64,000 bases of DNA from Triops longicaudatus (Eukaryota > Arthropoda > Branchiopoda > Notostraca > Triopsidae). The stretch lies in NCBI GenBank assembly GCA_022885665.1, contig JAGQDJ010000045.1, positions 1 to 64,000 of the forward strand, read 5' to 3'. Position 1 is the stretch's first letter. Each line of letters begins with the position of its first letter. Positions 31,604-46,600 of this stretch are shown in pieces. Made by a program: the position numbers and the translations under genes. Below the pieces are notes generated by a model that saw only the letters and a program-made list of their open reading frames with translations, did no database searches and was not told where the DNA came from.

Positions 31604-34600
31604 CTGTTGAAAGCAAGAAAAAAGTTAGTAAAAATAGTTGACAATGTAAAATCAGTAAATAATGCATAAAAATACCAAAAATTAGTCCACAATAATTAGT
31701 ACAAAACACTATTTATAAAACGCTAATAAGCACGTAAAGAGGTAATCGCAACCAAAATGTAGCTTACTGGATGTATGGGTCAACGAAGGGGTGGAAGAAG
31801 CTTCCTTACCGCCCAGATACAGAGCAGTAAGGTACGGATCAAGAGGATCATGGACACTGCCTGCCTCCAATTCTTCGCCAACTTCTGCGTCGTCTAACAG
31901 CAAACGCAAGCTCCGTGGTGGCCGGGACAAGATTTCTAGCTTGTGCCATTCGCCGTTGCTGACCTGCATTTCCGGAATGCTCATGTTGATCACCATATTG
32001 GAGCCCAAGCGTGACGAATAGTGCAGGAACCCGTCTGTCAGCTACAAAGACGTTTTTAAATTAATAAAAATGTCTTTACATTTGCCACAGTTAAATAAGC
32101 CCATTCTTTTTTTTTAAAAAAAAAGAAAAATATATATATTATAATTTCTTTTACTAACATAAGATTGCATATTTAAATACTGCTTACTATTTCAGCATAA
32201 AGTTATTTGGATTTCGTTTTACTTGGAAGTGACTATGCTATTATATAATCATACGTAAAAAACGCGTAACGCAAAGTTAAAGTGCCCTCTTCTTTATTCG
32301 CATATTTGTTCTGAAAAACTAATGAATTAATTCAAGATTATGTGTACGCTACTACTACTTACAAATACATCGACGTGGCTTGGCAAACAATACACGTAAG
32401 AATATATAATCCAAGAAAGTGGGAGTACTAACCTGTATTAGCGTGTAATCTGAATTAGACGCCGCGTACAGCAAAACGCCATCCTTGCTGACAGTTCTGA
32501 ACGCCACCGTCAAGCTATTAACCAAGGATAGCATTGTTTCACGCTTCCAACGCGGTACATTGCCCAGAGTCGCCATGACTTGCCTCCTTCGATGTTTCTC
32601 GGATAACCTGAGTTCTAAATACGCCCCATCCACTAACGTCACCGGCTCCAGTGCCGTGTGACAATTGGGCGCGGTAATGCCTCCGGGGCACGTGCACGAC
32701 CAGCTGCTCCACCTATCAGTACACTCGGCGTCCGCACCACACGCGCTGCTTCCTACCGTACTGCACACATCCTTCTTGCGGGGGCAAGTGTTCGACACGC
32801 CCCTCGAGCTCAACGGCGAAGTCAGGTTCAAGCTCCTACCATTGACCACTACACTTTGCATGCAGCCCACAAAATCGTCAGCTTGCACTTGCCCAGGGCG
32901 CTCTTGGACAGGTTCGATGGACGGAATGCCACCAATGTACAGCGGCTGTTGACTAAAGTTTAACGTCCCCGTCGGGCCCGCCCCAGAGTAACCCGCTGAA
33001 CAGGACCGGTCACCAGCTGGACATTCCTGACACGCCTCTCCTGCTTCTGCACATTGACCTAAGGTCAACGACCCCACACGTCCATTTCTTGTCGCTGTCA
33101 GCCGGTACCACTTCCCATCCGCTACGTACTTGTCCACGTCTAAGGACGCTATGGCTGTCTGCGTACCGCCGAAACGGAACCGAGGCTTACCACTCACGAG
33201 TTCCATAGCGATAAAGTCCGAACGACCTCCGGTAGCTAAGCCAAAGTTGTACACCAGCAAAGCGTCTCCTTGGTTGGTTGCGAAAGTAATTGAAATGTCG
33301 TTTGTCGTAGGTTCCAACGCCGGGAAAGCCAAGTATGACAAGGGCGCTAGACCGAAAGCAGAATGGTCGCAGTGAGTTCCGTAATAATGGTCCGGGCATT
33401 GACAGCGGTAACCGGGTTTGAGGTTAATGCAAGTACCGCCGTGACGGCACGGGTTCGGTCTACATCCGTCGGAGGCCACCTCGCACCGGGCGCCTCTGTA
33501 CCCTGGTCGGCACAGACAGAAATAACCGTTGCCGTCCGGAGTGGTTTGACACGAACCACCGTTGCGACACGGGTTGGCCAAACAGGCCGCAGTCTTTTCG
33601 CGTTCACATTGCGCCCCAGCGTAGTTTGCCGTACAAGTGCATTCATACTCGGTCGGTGAACCGGGTCGACGGGTACACGTACCACCGTGTTGGCAAGGTG
33701 ACGGAACGCAAGGGTCTTGTCTCAACTGACAGCGTTCACCACTAAACCCACGTGGACAGTGACACTTGAACTGGTGTTTCAGCAAAGGCGAGGTGAAAAT
33801 AAACGTAGGAGAATCGATGCTTTCCATTTGGTCGTACATTTGCAGCGTTTGCGAGCATAGGCCACCATGGGCGCAAGGATTGACGTCACACGGCGAGAAG
33901 TTGAGACTGTATCTGAGTGGCAAGGCTGCCGTGGTCCATTCGTCCACGTTGCGTTCCAGGGTTTCGAGCAGTTCTTGTTTGGACCAGTACGTACCGGTTT
34001 TAGTACGCCGTGCAGCAACAGTGACGTCCAGATGCCCACCTTCGAAGTGGACGTTGTACAACATGAAACTTGACTCGGACCCCAAGAGGGTACCTACGGC
34101 CTCTAGCAGGCGTTTATAATGCTGAGAGAGGAAGACCGACCCGGACGTGTTCCAGAAGCGTATTAACAGGCTGTGGTCCAAGGTTACGTTATCGAAAGTG
34201 GCGAATTGCAATGCCACGACGGAGGTGACATCCGGATGAGTGCCGTCATTGCCCAGGACTTTGATGGAATAATTGCCGTTTTGGTGCGGGAACTTGGTGG
34301 CTTCCAGGTTACACCCGTTACGTAAGCTGAACAAGTGAGTCGGACCGGACACTAACCGACACTGGTAGTCACCCGAGGTATCAGGATCGTTCGGCCGAAC
34401 ATCTGCCACTTTACCACCCGGGAAATGGCCGTTCAAGGTATAAATCAAAGCTTGTGCCGTGCGTGGAGTTGAAGGGTTGTCATTTTGGTCCAAGACACGG
34501 ACGCGCACTGGCCACTGGGATTTCTGTTTTGGCGTACCTGAGTCGGATATCTCTACTAGGAGCTGTAATTCAGGCGTGATTTCGCGGTCTAAGGGTTTTG

Positions 34601-37600
34601 TGGTGCGAACAACACCAGAGTGGGCGTCGATCTGGAAGAAACTGGGGTGATCGCCACCCACCAGTTGGAAAGTGAAGGGACCTGCATTGGAAGGCAAATC
34701 GGGGTCAGTGGCAGACAAGTTCAGAACGAACGAATCTGCGGGCGCGTTTTCAGTCACCGAGCCGACAGGCTCTGGATCGGGGTAGAATACTGGCCCGTTG
34801 TCGTTGATATCCGTTAGGGTGATCTGCACCTGGGTGATACCGGTTTGGGGCGGGACACCGTTGTCCACAGCTCCGATGGTGAGATTGTAGCTTGGAAGGG
34901 TTTCGCGATCGAGTTTGTTGGAAGTTTCAATTATACCCAAGACGGGATCGATCTTGAAGGCGGAATCGATGTTGCCAGCCAGAATCATGTAACTGAACTG
35001 GTTGTTAGGTGGACGAACGTCCTTGTCCACAGCGAGGACCGTCAAGACTTGCGTACCTGGTTCGACATCCTCGGAAACAGTGGTAGAATAGGACGATTGG
35101 GCGAACACTGGTGGATCGTTACCATCTTGGATAGCGATGATTACTTGCGCCTCGTCTGTATCGTTACCCCGGATGCTACCACGGTTCTTGGCCCAGACGG
35201 TTAACACGGCACGAGACTGTGACTCGCGATCCAGCGAACGGGCCACGGTCACCAAACCGGTTTCCGGTTGAACCGCAAAGCCACGGTCGTTTGAAGATCC
35301 GACAAACAGGTAGTAAACCTTGCCGTCCTCGCCGGCGTCGCGGTCGGTGGCAGAAATGTAGCCGATGGACGAGCCTACGGGAGCGGATTCAGACACCGTG
35401 AACTGGAAGACCGGTTGAACGAAATGGGGGAAGTACTCGTTCCGGCCTGTGACGTGGATTACCAACTGAGCGGTAGTGAACAAAGGCGAATCGGGATTCA
35501 CTGCCAGAACGTCTAGAGTGTACTCAGTTTCCTGTTCGTAATCGAAAACCGCTTTGGTGCGTACGACGCCAGTATCAGCATCTAGACTGAAGAAGTCCTT
35601 GCCCGAGCCGGACACGATCGAATATTGGATAACGGCGTTCTTGGGGGAGTCTGCGTCCGTAGCTTGCAACTGAATCACAAAGGTGTTGACAGGCGAGTTT
35701 TCAGTCACTTCCGCTTCATAAGTTCTATCGGAACAAAGAGAAAATAATTGAAATACAAATTATTTCTTTTAATTAAGTAGTTAGTGATTTCAGCTTAATT
35801 AACGCTAATGTCGACACAAGAGTTTCAAATAATTAAAAATCACATACAATAAAGAAAGGACAACGAGCCGCGCTCGCGCCGTTATCATTTTTGGAAAGAA
35901 AAGATTAATGCATTGAAGGAAAAGTGTTCAAAGTATCTACTTACGTTTGATTGAACCGCGGTGGATTATCGTTCACATCCACTAGCAAGACTGTCAGCGT
36001 AGCAGCAGCGGTTTGAGGTTCAAAGCCGAGATCGACGGCCGTGATGTTAAGTACGAACTTGGGTGTGGTGTCGTAATCCAATCCTTGGCGTACACTCACC
36101 ACTCCCGAGCTGGCATCGATCTCAAATTTGCCTTCTTCGTTTCCTGCAGCGATGGCATACTTCAATTGTCCGTTAGGCCCGGAATCGGCATCCGTCGCCG
36201 TGACGGTAACCACCGTGGCACCCAAGGGTTCGCTTTCAGGTACGATAACTTGGTACGACAAAGCAGTAAACACTGGCGCGTGACGATTCTCCCCCGTCAC
36301 TACCAGCCGTACTTGGGTATCGTCATGTCTTGGTGGTACTCCCATATCTGATCCACGTACCAGCAGCACCAATTCGAGGTCCTTGCGGCCTACCAACGGT
36401 CCATTGACGCTAATCCAGCCCGTTTCGCGCTCCAGGTGGAAGAAATCGCTTCCATTGCCGCCCATTTTCCTATACTCGACTTGGGCATTCAAACCCAAGT
36501 CAAACGCATCCACGGCTCGTACTTGGATGACCTTCTGGCCGAGTTGGGCCGTCTCGGGTACAGGTGACCAGTATCCGGCTTGCTCAAAGTTAGGGGCGTG
36601 GTTATTGGCATCCACCACAGTGATGGTGAGCATGCACTCGGAAGATAAGGGCGGCTTGCCGTGATCACTGGCGATGACTGCCAAGGAGTACGCGTTTTCA
36701 GGTGACGTGGGCCTACCAGGAGGCGTGGCTTTGTACCGAACGCTGGTTTTGGAAAAGACGTCACCACTGGTTGGATCTACTGAGAACCAATCTGAGGGCT
36801 GTTTCAGGGAATACGCAACCAGCGAGTTGGGACCAGGTTTGTCTTTATCGATTGCCGATACTCGGCCAACAAAAGCCAGCCCTCCAGAGCTTTGCGACTC
36901 TGGGAAGCTGAATGCGTAAGAAGGTTGCTCGAACTCCGGTGCGTTGTCGTTCGTATCTTGGACAGTGATGGTAAGGGGAGTTTCGGCCCGCCAGGAGCCG
37001 TCGACGGCCGACACTTTGAGCAAATACTCTTCTTTGGCTTCCCGATCCAGTACTCCAGCGACAGTCACGTTGCCAGTGAGAGGATCGATGCGGAATTTAC
37101 CTTGCGGGTTCTCGGTGAGCGAGTAGGTGGCGTTCGCGTTGGAAGCCAAGTCACGATCGGACGACGTCACTTGAATAACAAATGTGCCAATGGGTGCATT
37201 TTCGGTGACATTAACCGAGAAGAGGCGCGTAAAGCGAGGTGGGTTGTCATTCTTATCTGCGACAGTGATCAGGACCGTGGCAGTGCCGGTGCGTGCTGGT
37301 GATCCGGCATCTACCGCTTCAACCGTTAAGGCGTAAAACCCGATTTCTTCACGGTCTAGCTTCGAGGAAGCGATCAATTTGCCGGTACGTGGCTCGAGCG
37401 TGAAAGGTACCACACCGGAGGAATCGCTGCTTTTGAGCTGGTACATGACCTGTGCGTTTCGTCCGGCATCGGCATCCGTCGCATGAACGGTGAGTACCAG
37501 CTGCGGTGGGAACTGTTCTTCCAAGATGGAGGCGTTGTAAATCGCTTGGTCGAAAATTGGCGCGTTGTCGTTTGCATCGGTGACGTTAATAGACAACTTT

Positions 37601-40600
37601 AAGGCAGAACTTAGTGCTGGAGAATCAGCATCAGTAGCTGCGATCCAAAGCTCATACTGTCTCGTCGTTTCGTAATCCAGTGGTTTGACTAAAGAAACTT
37701 GTCCCGTTTTGTTGTTCACTGTAAACACGTGACCGACGTTGCCGCCAGCGATAAAGTACGAAACTTGCGCCTTGGCTCCGCTTTTCGGTGACGTAGCCGA
37801 TACTTTAGTCAGGACGCGTAGCTCGGCATCTTCAGCCAAAGTAAAACTCATCTCTTCAGAGACGATGCCAGGGAATAGCGCTGCGGGCTGTAATCTCACT
37901 TCCAAGTTGGCCGAGGTAGACAGTGCCGGGATTCCGCTGTCAGTTGCACGGATTTCGAGCCTGAATATGGCAGAAGAAGCGGAAGAAGAAGAACCCAATT
38001 TACCCGATGTTTTGATAATGCCAGTGTCGCGTTGGATGGCAAATTTATCCGCGTCTGGTCCACTGAGCTGGTACACAACTTTGCCATTGGGACCGAGATC
38101 AGGATCATCTGCTGAGGCGCCAAAGACGAAGTGACCAGGCGGCGCCCGATCCGGTACTATGGCATGATAGAGTGTTCGTGTAAACTTGGGTCGGTTGTCG
38201 TTCACATCTCCGATGTTTATTGTGACGTTGACGTGAGCCGAACGTGGGTGTGTGGGGTTTGAGTCTTGAGCAGTAACTTGAAGCCGGTACTGGGAAATCT
38301 TTTCATGATCTATGTTTGTCGCAGTAATAATAACACCGGTAGAAGGATTGATGGTAAAATCTTTCGCGTTCTTGCCGCTCAATGAGTACCTATTTAAGAA
38401 CAAATCATTAGTTACTAAAGAGTTCGAATTCCTAACATAATTCCTAACATCATCATCAGAGAAAGGACGTACTATTCTATAGATTTTTTTCTACATTTAA
38501 TTTGTATACTAATGTTGTTTCTCTCTTGAACTCACTTGATTAATGCATTATTTCCTTCGTCTTGATCGGACGCTGACACGGTCAAGACCGACGTTCCAGG
38601 ACCGGCATCTTCAGGAATGCTTTCCACGTAATTGGAATGTGCAAACACGGGCGTTTCATCATTGACATCCGCTACATGAACAACTACCGTTCCCGAGCCG
38701 GTTAAACTTGGAATTCCTACACGCGCATTAAAAAAAAAAATATTACCATTGGAATTTCAGATAGGAAAAAGGCTTTGCATTCGTGTTTCATTATATGCAA
38801 CATTCACAGATTTAAACGATCTATCAGTCTCGCACGATGTGTCGATAGAGTTAACCACTCTACATTCTCTATTGTTATCCCACATTTTATTAGCAACTCT
38901 GGACTACTCGTAGCAACTTTGACAAACTCTAATGTTACTTAGCATAACAACAAATTTGTCTGGTTTAGTCAACAGACAAGACCTACGTATAGTGTCATAT
39001 AGTTTTCTGCGTAGCAAAGTAGTACGTTGTTGCCCACAAGACAAACTCTATATCGTTATAGCATTCCATAAAATTAAATACTACGTGTAATTCAACACGT
39101 TCAGATGCTTTTTTTACGGTCGTGATTTCTTACGCACTGTTTCTTTGCAAAACCTCGTTGCTTGTCTTAAACAAGGTTTTCAGTGTCAACATCAAACCCG
39201 GATGTAAGGAGACTTGAGAAGTAAATAAAGCAAATAGAAAAAAAAAGCTAACAAAATGAAAAAATAAAGCAAAAAAATCCGTATGATTGAATTCCCCTTG
39301 CACATGGATTTGTACCTATTAAAAAGTGTTGACATAATTTTTACCACATAAGTTTTAAATTCTCTCTTACGAGCGGGTTTCTTAAGGCTACAGTATACAG
39401 ACCTTTTCGGCGAATAACATAGGAAACTGCTTCAAGTCCTACTGTTAGAACAGCTGGATAGTTAAAGAAAACTACCGGGGCCTTGCTACCGTTTTGGTAG
39501 TAATGTTATGATTACGAATGTCTTGTATCCAAGTTAAAAATTTTCTTCAAATTACTTTAGCTAAATTTTTAAGCTCGGAATGAATTTTAAAATCCAAATC
39601 GGACGAGCTTAGGGCTCAATTTCCCGAACTAAACAGTGAATTAAGAAAATATATGGGATAAATAGTTTCTGTGATATCACCTGAAACAACTTAACATACC
39701 CCGTGTTATTCGCCCATAAGCCCAAGTGTGGTACCGGGGCCTTTGCACGAGCCTTACTCCTTTCTTAACATTACTACCTATACCTTTCAGTTCATACCTT
39801 TCATTGAATTGCTGCTTACCTTTATCTAATCATGTAGGAATTTTTTAAACCAAGTATTCTTAAAAACAGTTATCCCTGGCTGTTGATTATGCCTATAAAA
39901 GACTAGTAAAATGTACATTCAAAAAGCAAACCCTTTCTACCCGTTTATTATGAACTGTTGCTCAGTTTATTTGTGGAACGTCACGCTGTCTTTTACGACA
40001 CGCGTCTCATACACAAGACGGGGTTAACTTGTAGACAGTTTCACATTTTTTTCGACCGGACAATAAAGAACTTTACCAAATTCCATTGGGTACAAGTTCT
40101 CTTTTTTATTCGTCTCGGAAGAATCTTTCATTCTGTGTATAAACCCCCCGGTTTGTTCTCAACATCTCTCTATCTCTATTTCCATCTCGTTTTCTTTATG
40201 CTACTCAAAAATTCCGCTACGGCTATAACTTTGCGGTCATGGGTAGAGAGCACAAGTGGAAGAAGAGGCCAAAAGCTAAAGATGAAAAAGGAAGAACAAG
40301 AAGATGGGAGAGGTTGTTGGTACGGGGGGTTGAGAGGGGCCTTTAGTAAAGAAAGGAAATAAAACAAGACAGGCCCATAAATTATGTGGGCTTGTCGTAA
40401 AAATAGGTAACCTTTAAAACCCATTTTCACCCCATTCCTCTCTTCCCACTTTCTTTTTCCTTGACGTGTCTTTTTTTCTTTTCGTTTCATTCTTCCCAAT
40501 AATCCTTTAAAAAAATAACAGGAAAATAATTTGGCGAATATGCAAAAGCTAAAGGGGTCTTGGGTAGTTTTCTACATTCCCTCCAGGACTTACAACGATG

Positions 40601-43600
40601 CCATATTTCTGTCTCGTTTGCTGTCTTCAGCGTTGCCAGATCGTCTCCTCCTCAGTACCCCAATCAACGAAAAGTTTACGCCTATGGGTCATACGGGGAA
40701 AAAATTGGTGGGTGGTGTTCCTAACTCAGTTCTAAAAGACAAAAACGAAGGCGGAGTTGTTGCTTTCTCAACTCCCCTTCGGTCCATAACGAGGCAATTA
40801 AACCGGCCTATAAAAACCCTCCCCTTTTTCGTTTTTCTTTACTTTGTCCCAAAACTTTTAGACCCTTACGATCGCCCCGTTACAAAAAATACACTCTTCT
40901 GGATCTATTACAAACGCCAAGTTAACAAGGTCTTTACGAATATTATCGTTGACCGGGGAATTGATTCTAGCAGAGAAAAACGAATACGAGTGAAACCAGA
41001 GCGTGGAACCGATGGCGATTCACAGAACTCGGCGTCTTTTTCCAGTTGTTGTGAATTGTGTCATTTACCGCGCAATATTACCAGGAGCTTGCGACTACGT
41101 GAGTTATTGCATGGTAAATACAATACGAATCATCGTCGAAACATCGCCAGATTCTAGCTAACAGACCTATTCTAGCTACGCGACACTTGCTTAAGCGGCA
41201 GTTCTCTTTCCTAACCATAGCGGCTTTCAAGGAGAGAAACACATTGCGGTCAAATAGGGTGCGTTTGCGGTTCGGCACCTTGCTTGGGTTCGGCATTCTT
41301 CGACGATTACTGTCATTAGTGTCACTGCTGCTAGCTGAGTCAATTGAGGAAAATAAAGATTGTCACGAAGGTGACCGTTCAAGATGAATCAAATGACATG
41401 GCAAGAAACGCTCTTGCAATTTTTGCGACCTTTACATAAGCTAATGTCCCAGTTGAACTTCGAGATCCGCTTTTCTGGATAGTAAAAACATGACACGTCG
41501 CAACGGTTGTGATGGAAGCTAATGGTCGAGGTTCCGAAGTACGATATTTGAGATTCAGTTTGAGAGTGATTGATAAGAAAAGAGACGTGTCTTTAGGGTG
41601 GCATGTTAAAAATTGACTTACATGGAAACAAAAAGATTTGGAAAGACATTGACCCTAAAATTGTTCTTAAATGCATAAAAAAGGTTTGGCAAAGTTCCTC
41701 CACAGGAGCAGCGATGATGAGAAATTTCCTTCGAGTACTTTGTATAACGTTTCGTCTGGCCAAACTCTTTCGGAACGTACTGTACTAGCAAGCAAAATTT
41801 CCTCCCCGCAAAACCTGTTTGGCGAAACCTTGGGAGTTTTCGTTGCAACCTTTACGAAACTCGTATGATTAGGAAAGTTTTGTATCGAGACGATCTTGAT
41901 CTTCTCTGAGAACGCGTTTTCTTTATGACTGCAAAAGCAATACAAAGTAAGCTTTTACGATTACGGTGTTTACTTAAACGTTTATTAGGTAGACTTTTGT
42001 TGCAGAAAAGTTACGAAACTTAACGTTAAACCTCCTTAATCACTTTTCTTACGTCCATGTTTAAGTTTTATCAAAGCTTGCACTGCCACACTCATGTGTA
42101 GGAACACCGTGCTACGAAAGTGTGCAACTGACTTACCAGTCCACTTATTGCTCGAAGCGCGATCCGCAAGTATTGTGTAACGCGCCACGTGTTTCGCTTG
42201 TTTTTTTTTTATTTAATCTTAACTAAACTTTAAGTTACGTAATGAATATCCCTTAACTCTTCTTAATGCAGTCTTTGGCTCTATTGCCATACATGTATTT
42301 ATAGTGTTACTCTCACTTTAACTTTTGGTCGTTGATTATTGTTTCTACCCTTGGAAATTTAGTGTGCATACATGTGTGTCATTGAGGTGGATTCCAAATC
42401 ACAACCAAGCCTTTCTACCGGTACACTCATTCCCTCACTCGAATTTTTATCAGCAGGCTAGACTGAATTGTCAGAGATACTTTATAGACACAGAGAATGT
42501 GTGTCTATAAAGCTCCTGACCAAAACCGCATTTCAATTTAGACGTGTCTTTCCAAATGGACGCCCAGCGTATTGCTTACTCGCCAGGCTAAAATAGCTAT
42601 TATGCTGCCCACCGCTTACAATTCACCCTTTAGTGTTATTTTCTAGTACGTTTTTCTTCCTTTTGTAATACTAAAAAAGACAAACTTGGGTGTCTACAAT
42701 CTGAGCCTGGAAACGTCCCTAAACACATGACAGCTTGACAGGCCTAGTAACTTTAGCTGTCACGCATACTTAAAATGAGACCCATTTCTTTCCACCTCTC
42801 GTTGGAGAATATTTTTATCTCTCTTTTTCTCTTCTATCCCTCTGCTTCCTTGGTTTCTCGTTGTATTCAATTCTTGAATTAATGTACACACGTACCTGTA
42901 TCGATAGCGATGATGGTAAGCGCGTAGGTCGATTCGGCTTCTCTGTCTAAAGGTTTGAGGACGACAATTTCGCCAGTGGTGGCGTTGACTCTGAAAAATC
43001 CTTGTTTCTCCGTCTCTTCCTTGAGCAAGTAGCGGACCTGGTTGTAAGGTGGAGCGTCGGCGTCAAAGGCCGTCACCGTCAAAACGCTACTCGGTACTAC
43101 GTTATTTTCCATGACGTACGCCTCGTAAGGTGAATCCAAGAAGGTGGGCGCGTTGTCATTGACGTCAGTGACGGTAATGCGTACCGTAGCTGAATCGTAG
43201 CGTACTTTGGCCCCGGAATCTTCAGCCTGGAGAGTGAGAACGTATTGACTTTGCCGCTCATAATTCAGGGACTTGGCGACGCGTAAAATGCCCGTATCTT
43301 CACCCACGGACCAATCGCGATTGGGATCACCAGCGACGATGGAGTAACGCAGGTGCCCGTTTAAACCTTCGTCCAAGTCCGTGGCAGTGACCCTGAGGAC
43401 CGACAAGCCCAGGGAGGCATTTTCGGCCACGGTGGCGGCATAAATCTTGGGCTCAAAGACAGGACTGTTATCGTTCTCATCGAGCACGGTGATGGTGATC
43501 TCTTGCGTGGCGGACTTGGAAGGAGCGCCCCGATCGTGCGCCGTCACCGTTAAGGTGTAATTGGATCTTAATTCGCGATCTAAAGCCGCAGCGACGCGTA

Positions 43601-46600
43601 ACAAACCGTCTGCCGGCCCTACTGAGAATCGCGAATCGGCCGTGCGTCCTAAAGAGTACTCGATATACGAATTGCGACCTTCATCCCGGTCCACTGCTTT
43701 CACCGTCATCACGACCGTATTGACTGGCGTGTTCTCCAAAACGCTCATTTCGGGCGGGCTCACAAATTCCGGTGCCATGTCATTCACGTCCTTCAAGATA
43801 ATCGTTACCTGTTTGGATTCGGAGAATAATAAAAAAAAAAAACGAAAGAAATTCAATACGTTGAACAATTTACACGCAAAAAAAACGAAAAATTCCAGTG
43901 CATGAAAATGTGCATCAGAATGCAAGAAAGAAAATTAAGAGTATCTGACAGCGCATTACTACCACCGCGGAGTCACTGAGTACGCGAGCTTGCCAGTATA
44001 ACTTGTAACGTTCGAATCCAGGTTAACATGATCATCACGGTCTAAAACAGATTACTGGTCCGTAAAACTAGTTTTAAATTGAAAAGTATCTCAGTCTACT
44101 TGCCGTTCACATTGGTAAATACACTAACAACCCAAATCAAGCAGAAACAAGCCAATTTACACACTAAAACAAGTATTCCAGGGCTAAGAAAACTAAAAAT
44201 TGCCAAATCGCTGACAAGGCTTGAAACGGAGTTAATGGACTGTGCATGTCTGCATGACCAAGTTGACTTGAAATGTCCCAATGTGTGATCTCAGCTAAAA
44301 ATCCATGCTGAATTATAAACTAGTCCAGTACAGTATTACTTAATGATACAGAACCAGTTTTTAAAATCTTGTCCGCTGTAGTGTACGTTTTGTAAAGTTA
44401 TGCAATTGCAAAGAAAATGCGTCCGATACAGTAAACTTCGGTTATACTGGACAGTTTCTTCTGGTTCCAAGAGGATCGTTCTAGACAGATGTTAGCGTAT
44501 TGTTAAAAATCAATTGTAAAAATTACAAGTGTCAAATCAACTTAGCTAGGTGAAAAATTAAAACGGAACAAAACGGACAATTCAGTAGAAAAGATTGGCT
44601 TTACGAGAAAAATGTTTCGGTCGAATGAAGGATGTTCAATGATCTACAAAAGATAACAAAACCGGTCAGTGAAAAAATTGGGAACCACAGGACGAATAAA
44701 ACGACAGGAAAGGCCCAAGCGAACAACTTGCAGGTCCTTCGCATTAATATTACAATACTACTTAATTTAGAAAAAAATGTAAGCCCGCACCGGCTGACAA
44801 GGCATAAAAAGTTTCAAGTTCCACTAGGTCGGGGAGACTACTGGAAAAAGAAACAAAAACTGAAACTGAAGGACAAAAAATGAATATGAAAAAATGAGGT
44901 ATCTTTCAAAAGCTTGTAATCTGGAAAACATGAGTGAAGCCAGGTTCCGCTTCGCTTAAGGGACTTTACCTGCCATTATGACTAATGAAACTGAATCTAA
45001 CGACAAGCTCCGGACTTTTACAAACCGGTATATGTCTAGCAATAAAAAACAAAAGTTGACATAAAAATTACAAGAGCCCCAGAAAAAGAAATCACAAGGC
45101 CCCGACACTTAAAAACATGTCCAGACCCGTCGTGGAAGACGTTTCTCTCTCTCGTCACCCCTTCTGCCCTTTGCCTCCTTAGCCTCCAGCTAAATTAATT
45201 TTTTAAAATCAATCGAATCTCGTTTTACGCACCGGATGAAAAGCATGCAACGCTTTTTAGTATAAAAAATCTTTTCGAACGAAAAGTATCATGTCCCCGT
45301 GTGCACAAAAACTGACATGGAGCGGGATGAAACCATATGCACTTAGCACCAGTTTCTTACTAACAACAGCAAAGAAATTGAACCCTCGCTGTACGTAAGG
45401 AAGCCGTTAAAGAAAAAAATTAAAAACACGGCGAGATTGCAAAGCGAAGGGCTTAGAAAATATCTGTAAAAAAATGTCGCAGGGAAAATTTGCATGTGAG
45501 CTGCAAAACTTTTCTTTCGATGCCGATAATAACCATCCTGTCGAACCCAGATGTAAGAGAGTTGAAAATGTCAATCAAAGTGATTAACATAAAGTGTGAT
45601 CTTAAAGAAGTTTACTTTTTTTACGTAACAATCGCTGCATTAACAAAGTTCTCTTTCAAAGGAGGGGGAGTCTTCAAACCAGGTTCGACCGTTCCCGATT
45701 ACAAAACCTAATTTCATGTGCACTACATTCGACGCAGGACAGTATAAACTAGTGTTGGGGCAATCTACTCAATGAACCCGGATGTAAAAGACGACAGACG
45801 ACGACAGACGCCAAACGACTTCTATGTCCGCGTTCTCTTAGGTAAACTCTGCTATAAATTTTATCTGGCAGTACCTGATGAAACTGTTCAGACAACAGTA
45901 ATTCTCTTACGTTCAGATTCAATTCTAGAAGGAAGTTTAAACCCAAATTGCATCCAATATGCGTGCCAAGAAGCACAAACATCATGCATGTGCGTTTAGA
46001 ATGAATGTCCACAAGAAACTGGTACAACTGACATAAACCAGTGGGCGTTGCGTCGTATCGCTTGCTACGGATTAGCCTACGCATTAATATGCGGAAAGAC
46101 ACGAAAAGTATGGCCGTAAATCCCTGTACATAGCATAGGCAAAAATTATATATCGCTCACATCCGCTTAAAAAAACATTTGTATATCATTACTAGTTTTA
46201 ATTTATAGGAATCATCTACAAATGTTAAACTTATAGCAATCTCGAAGCTGCGATCACATTTCTAGGTGCTTAACTGTGAATCATTTGTCAATAAAAGTTG
46301 TTCTAATACAGGGTTTTCATCGCTGCAAGACTTACCATGCGTGACAACTGCACTCAAATATATTTAAAGAAACTTTCCGAGCTCAAAGAGCACGAGTTTA
46401 AAGTGAAAAAGTTAAAAAAAAAAAGTTGAAGTTGAAGCAAAAAATACAGTTTTCATTTTCTAAAAAGGAACTCCTTTTAGTTGGGAAGAATTGGAGGAGA
46501 GGTGAAATGATTTTTTTTTTAAAGAATATAAGTGTTGACTGACAACTTTACCTGGACAGTGGAAGAAAGGCGAGTCGAAGGAGGCATGGCCAAGTCCGTG

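Noticed and set aside
32658..38134. Several long plus-strand open frames, for example at 34845-35204 and 36892-37302
   Set aside because: They lie opposite the fat cadherin exons and have no domain content; they are antisense shadows of real coding sequence.
43990..44040. tRNA-like T-loop GTTCGAATCC near 44012
   Set aside because: No matching acceptor stem or A box at the right distance; the cloverleaf cannot be built.
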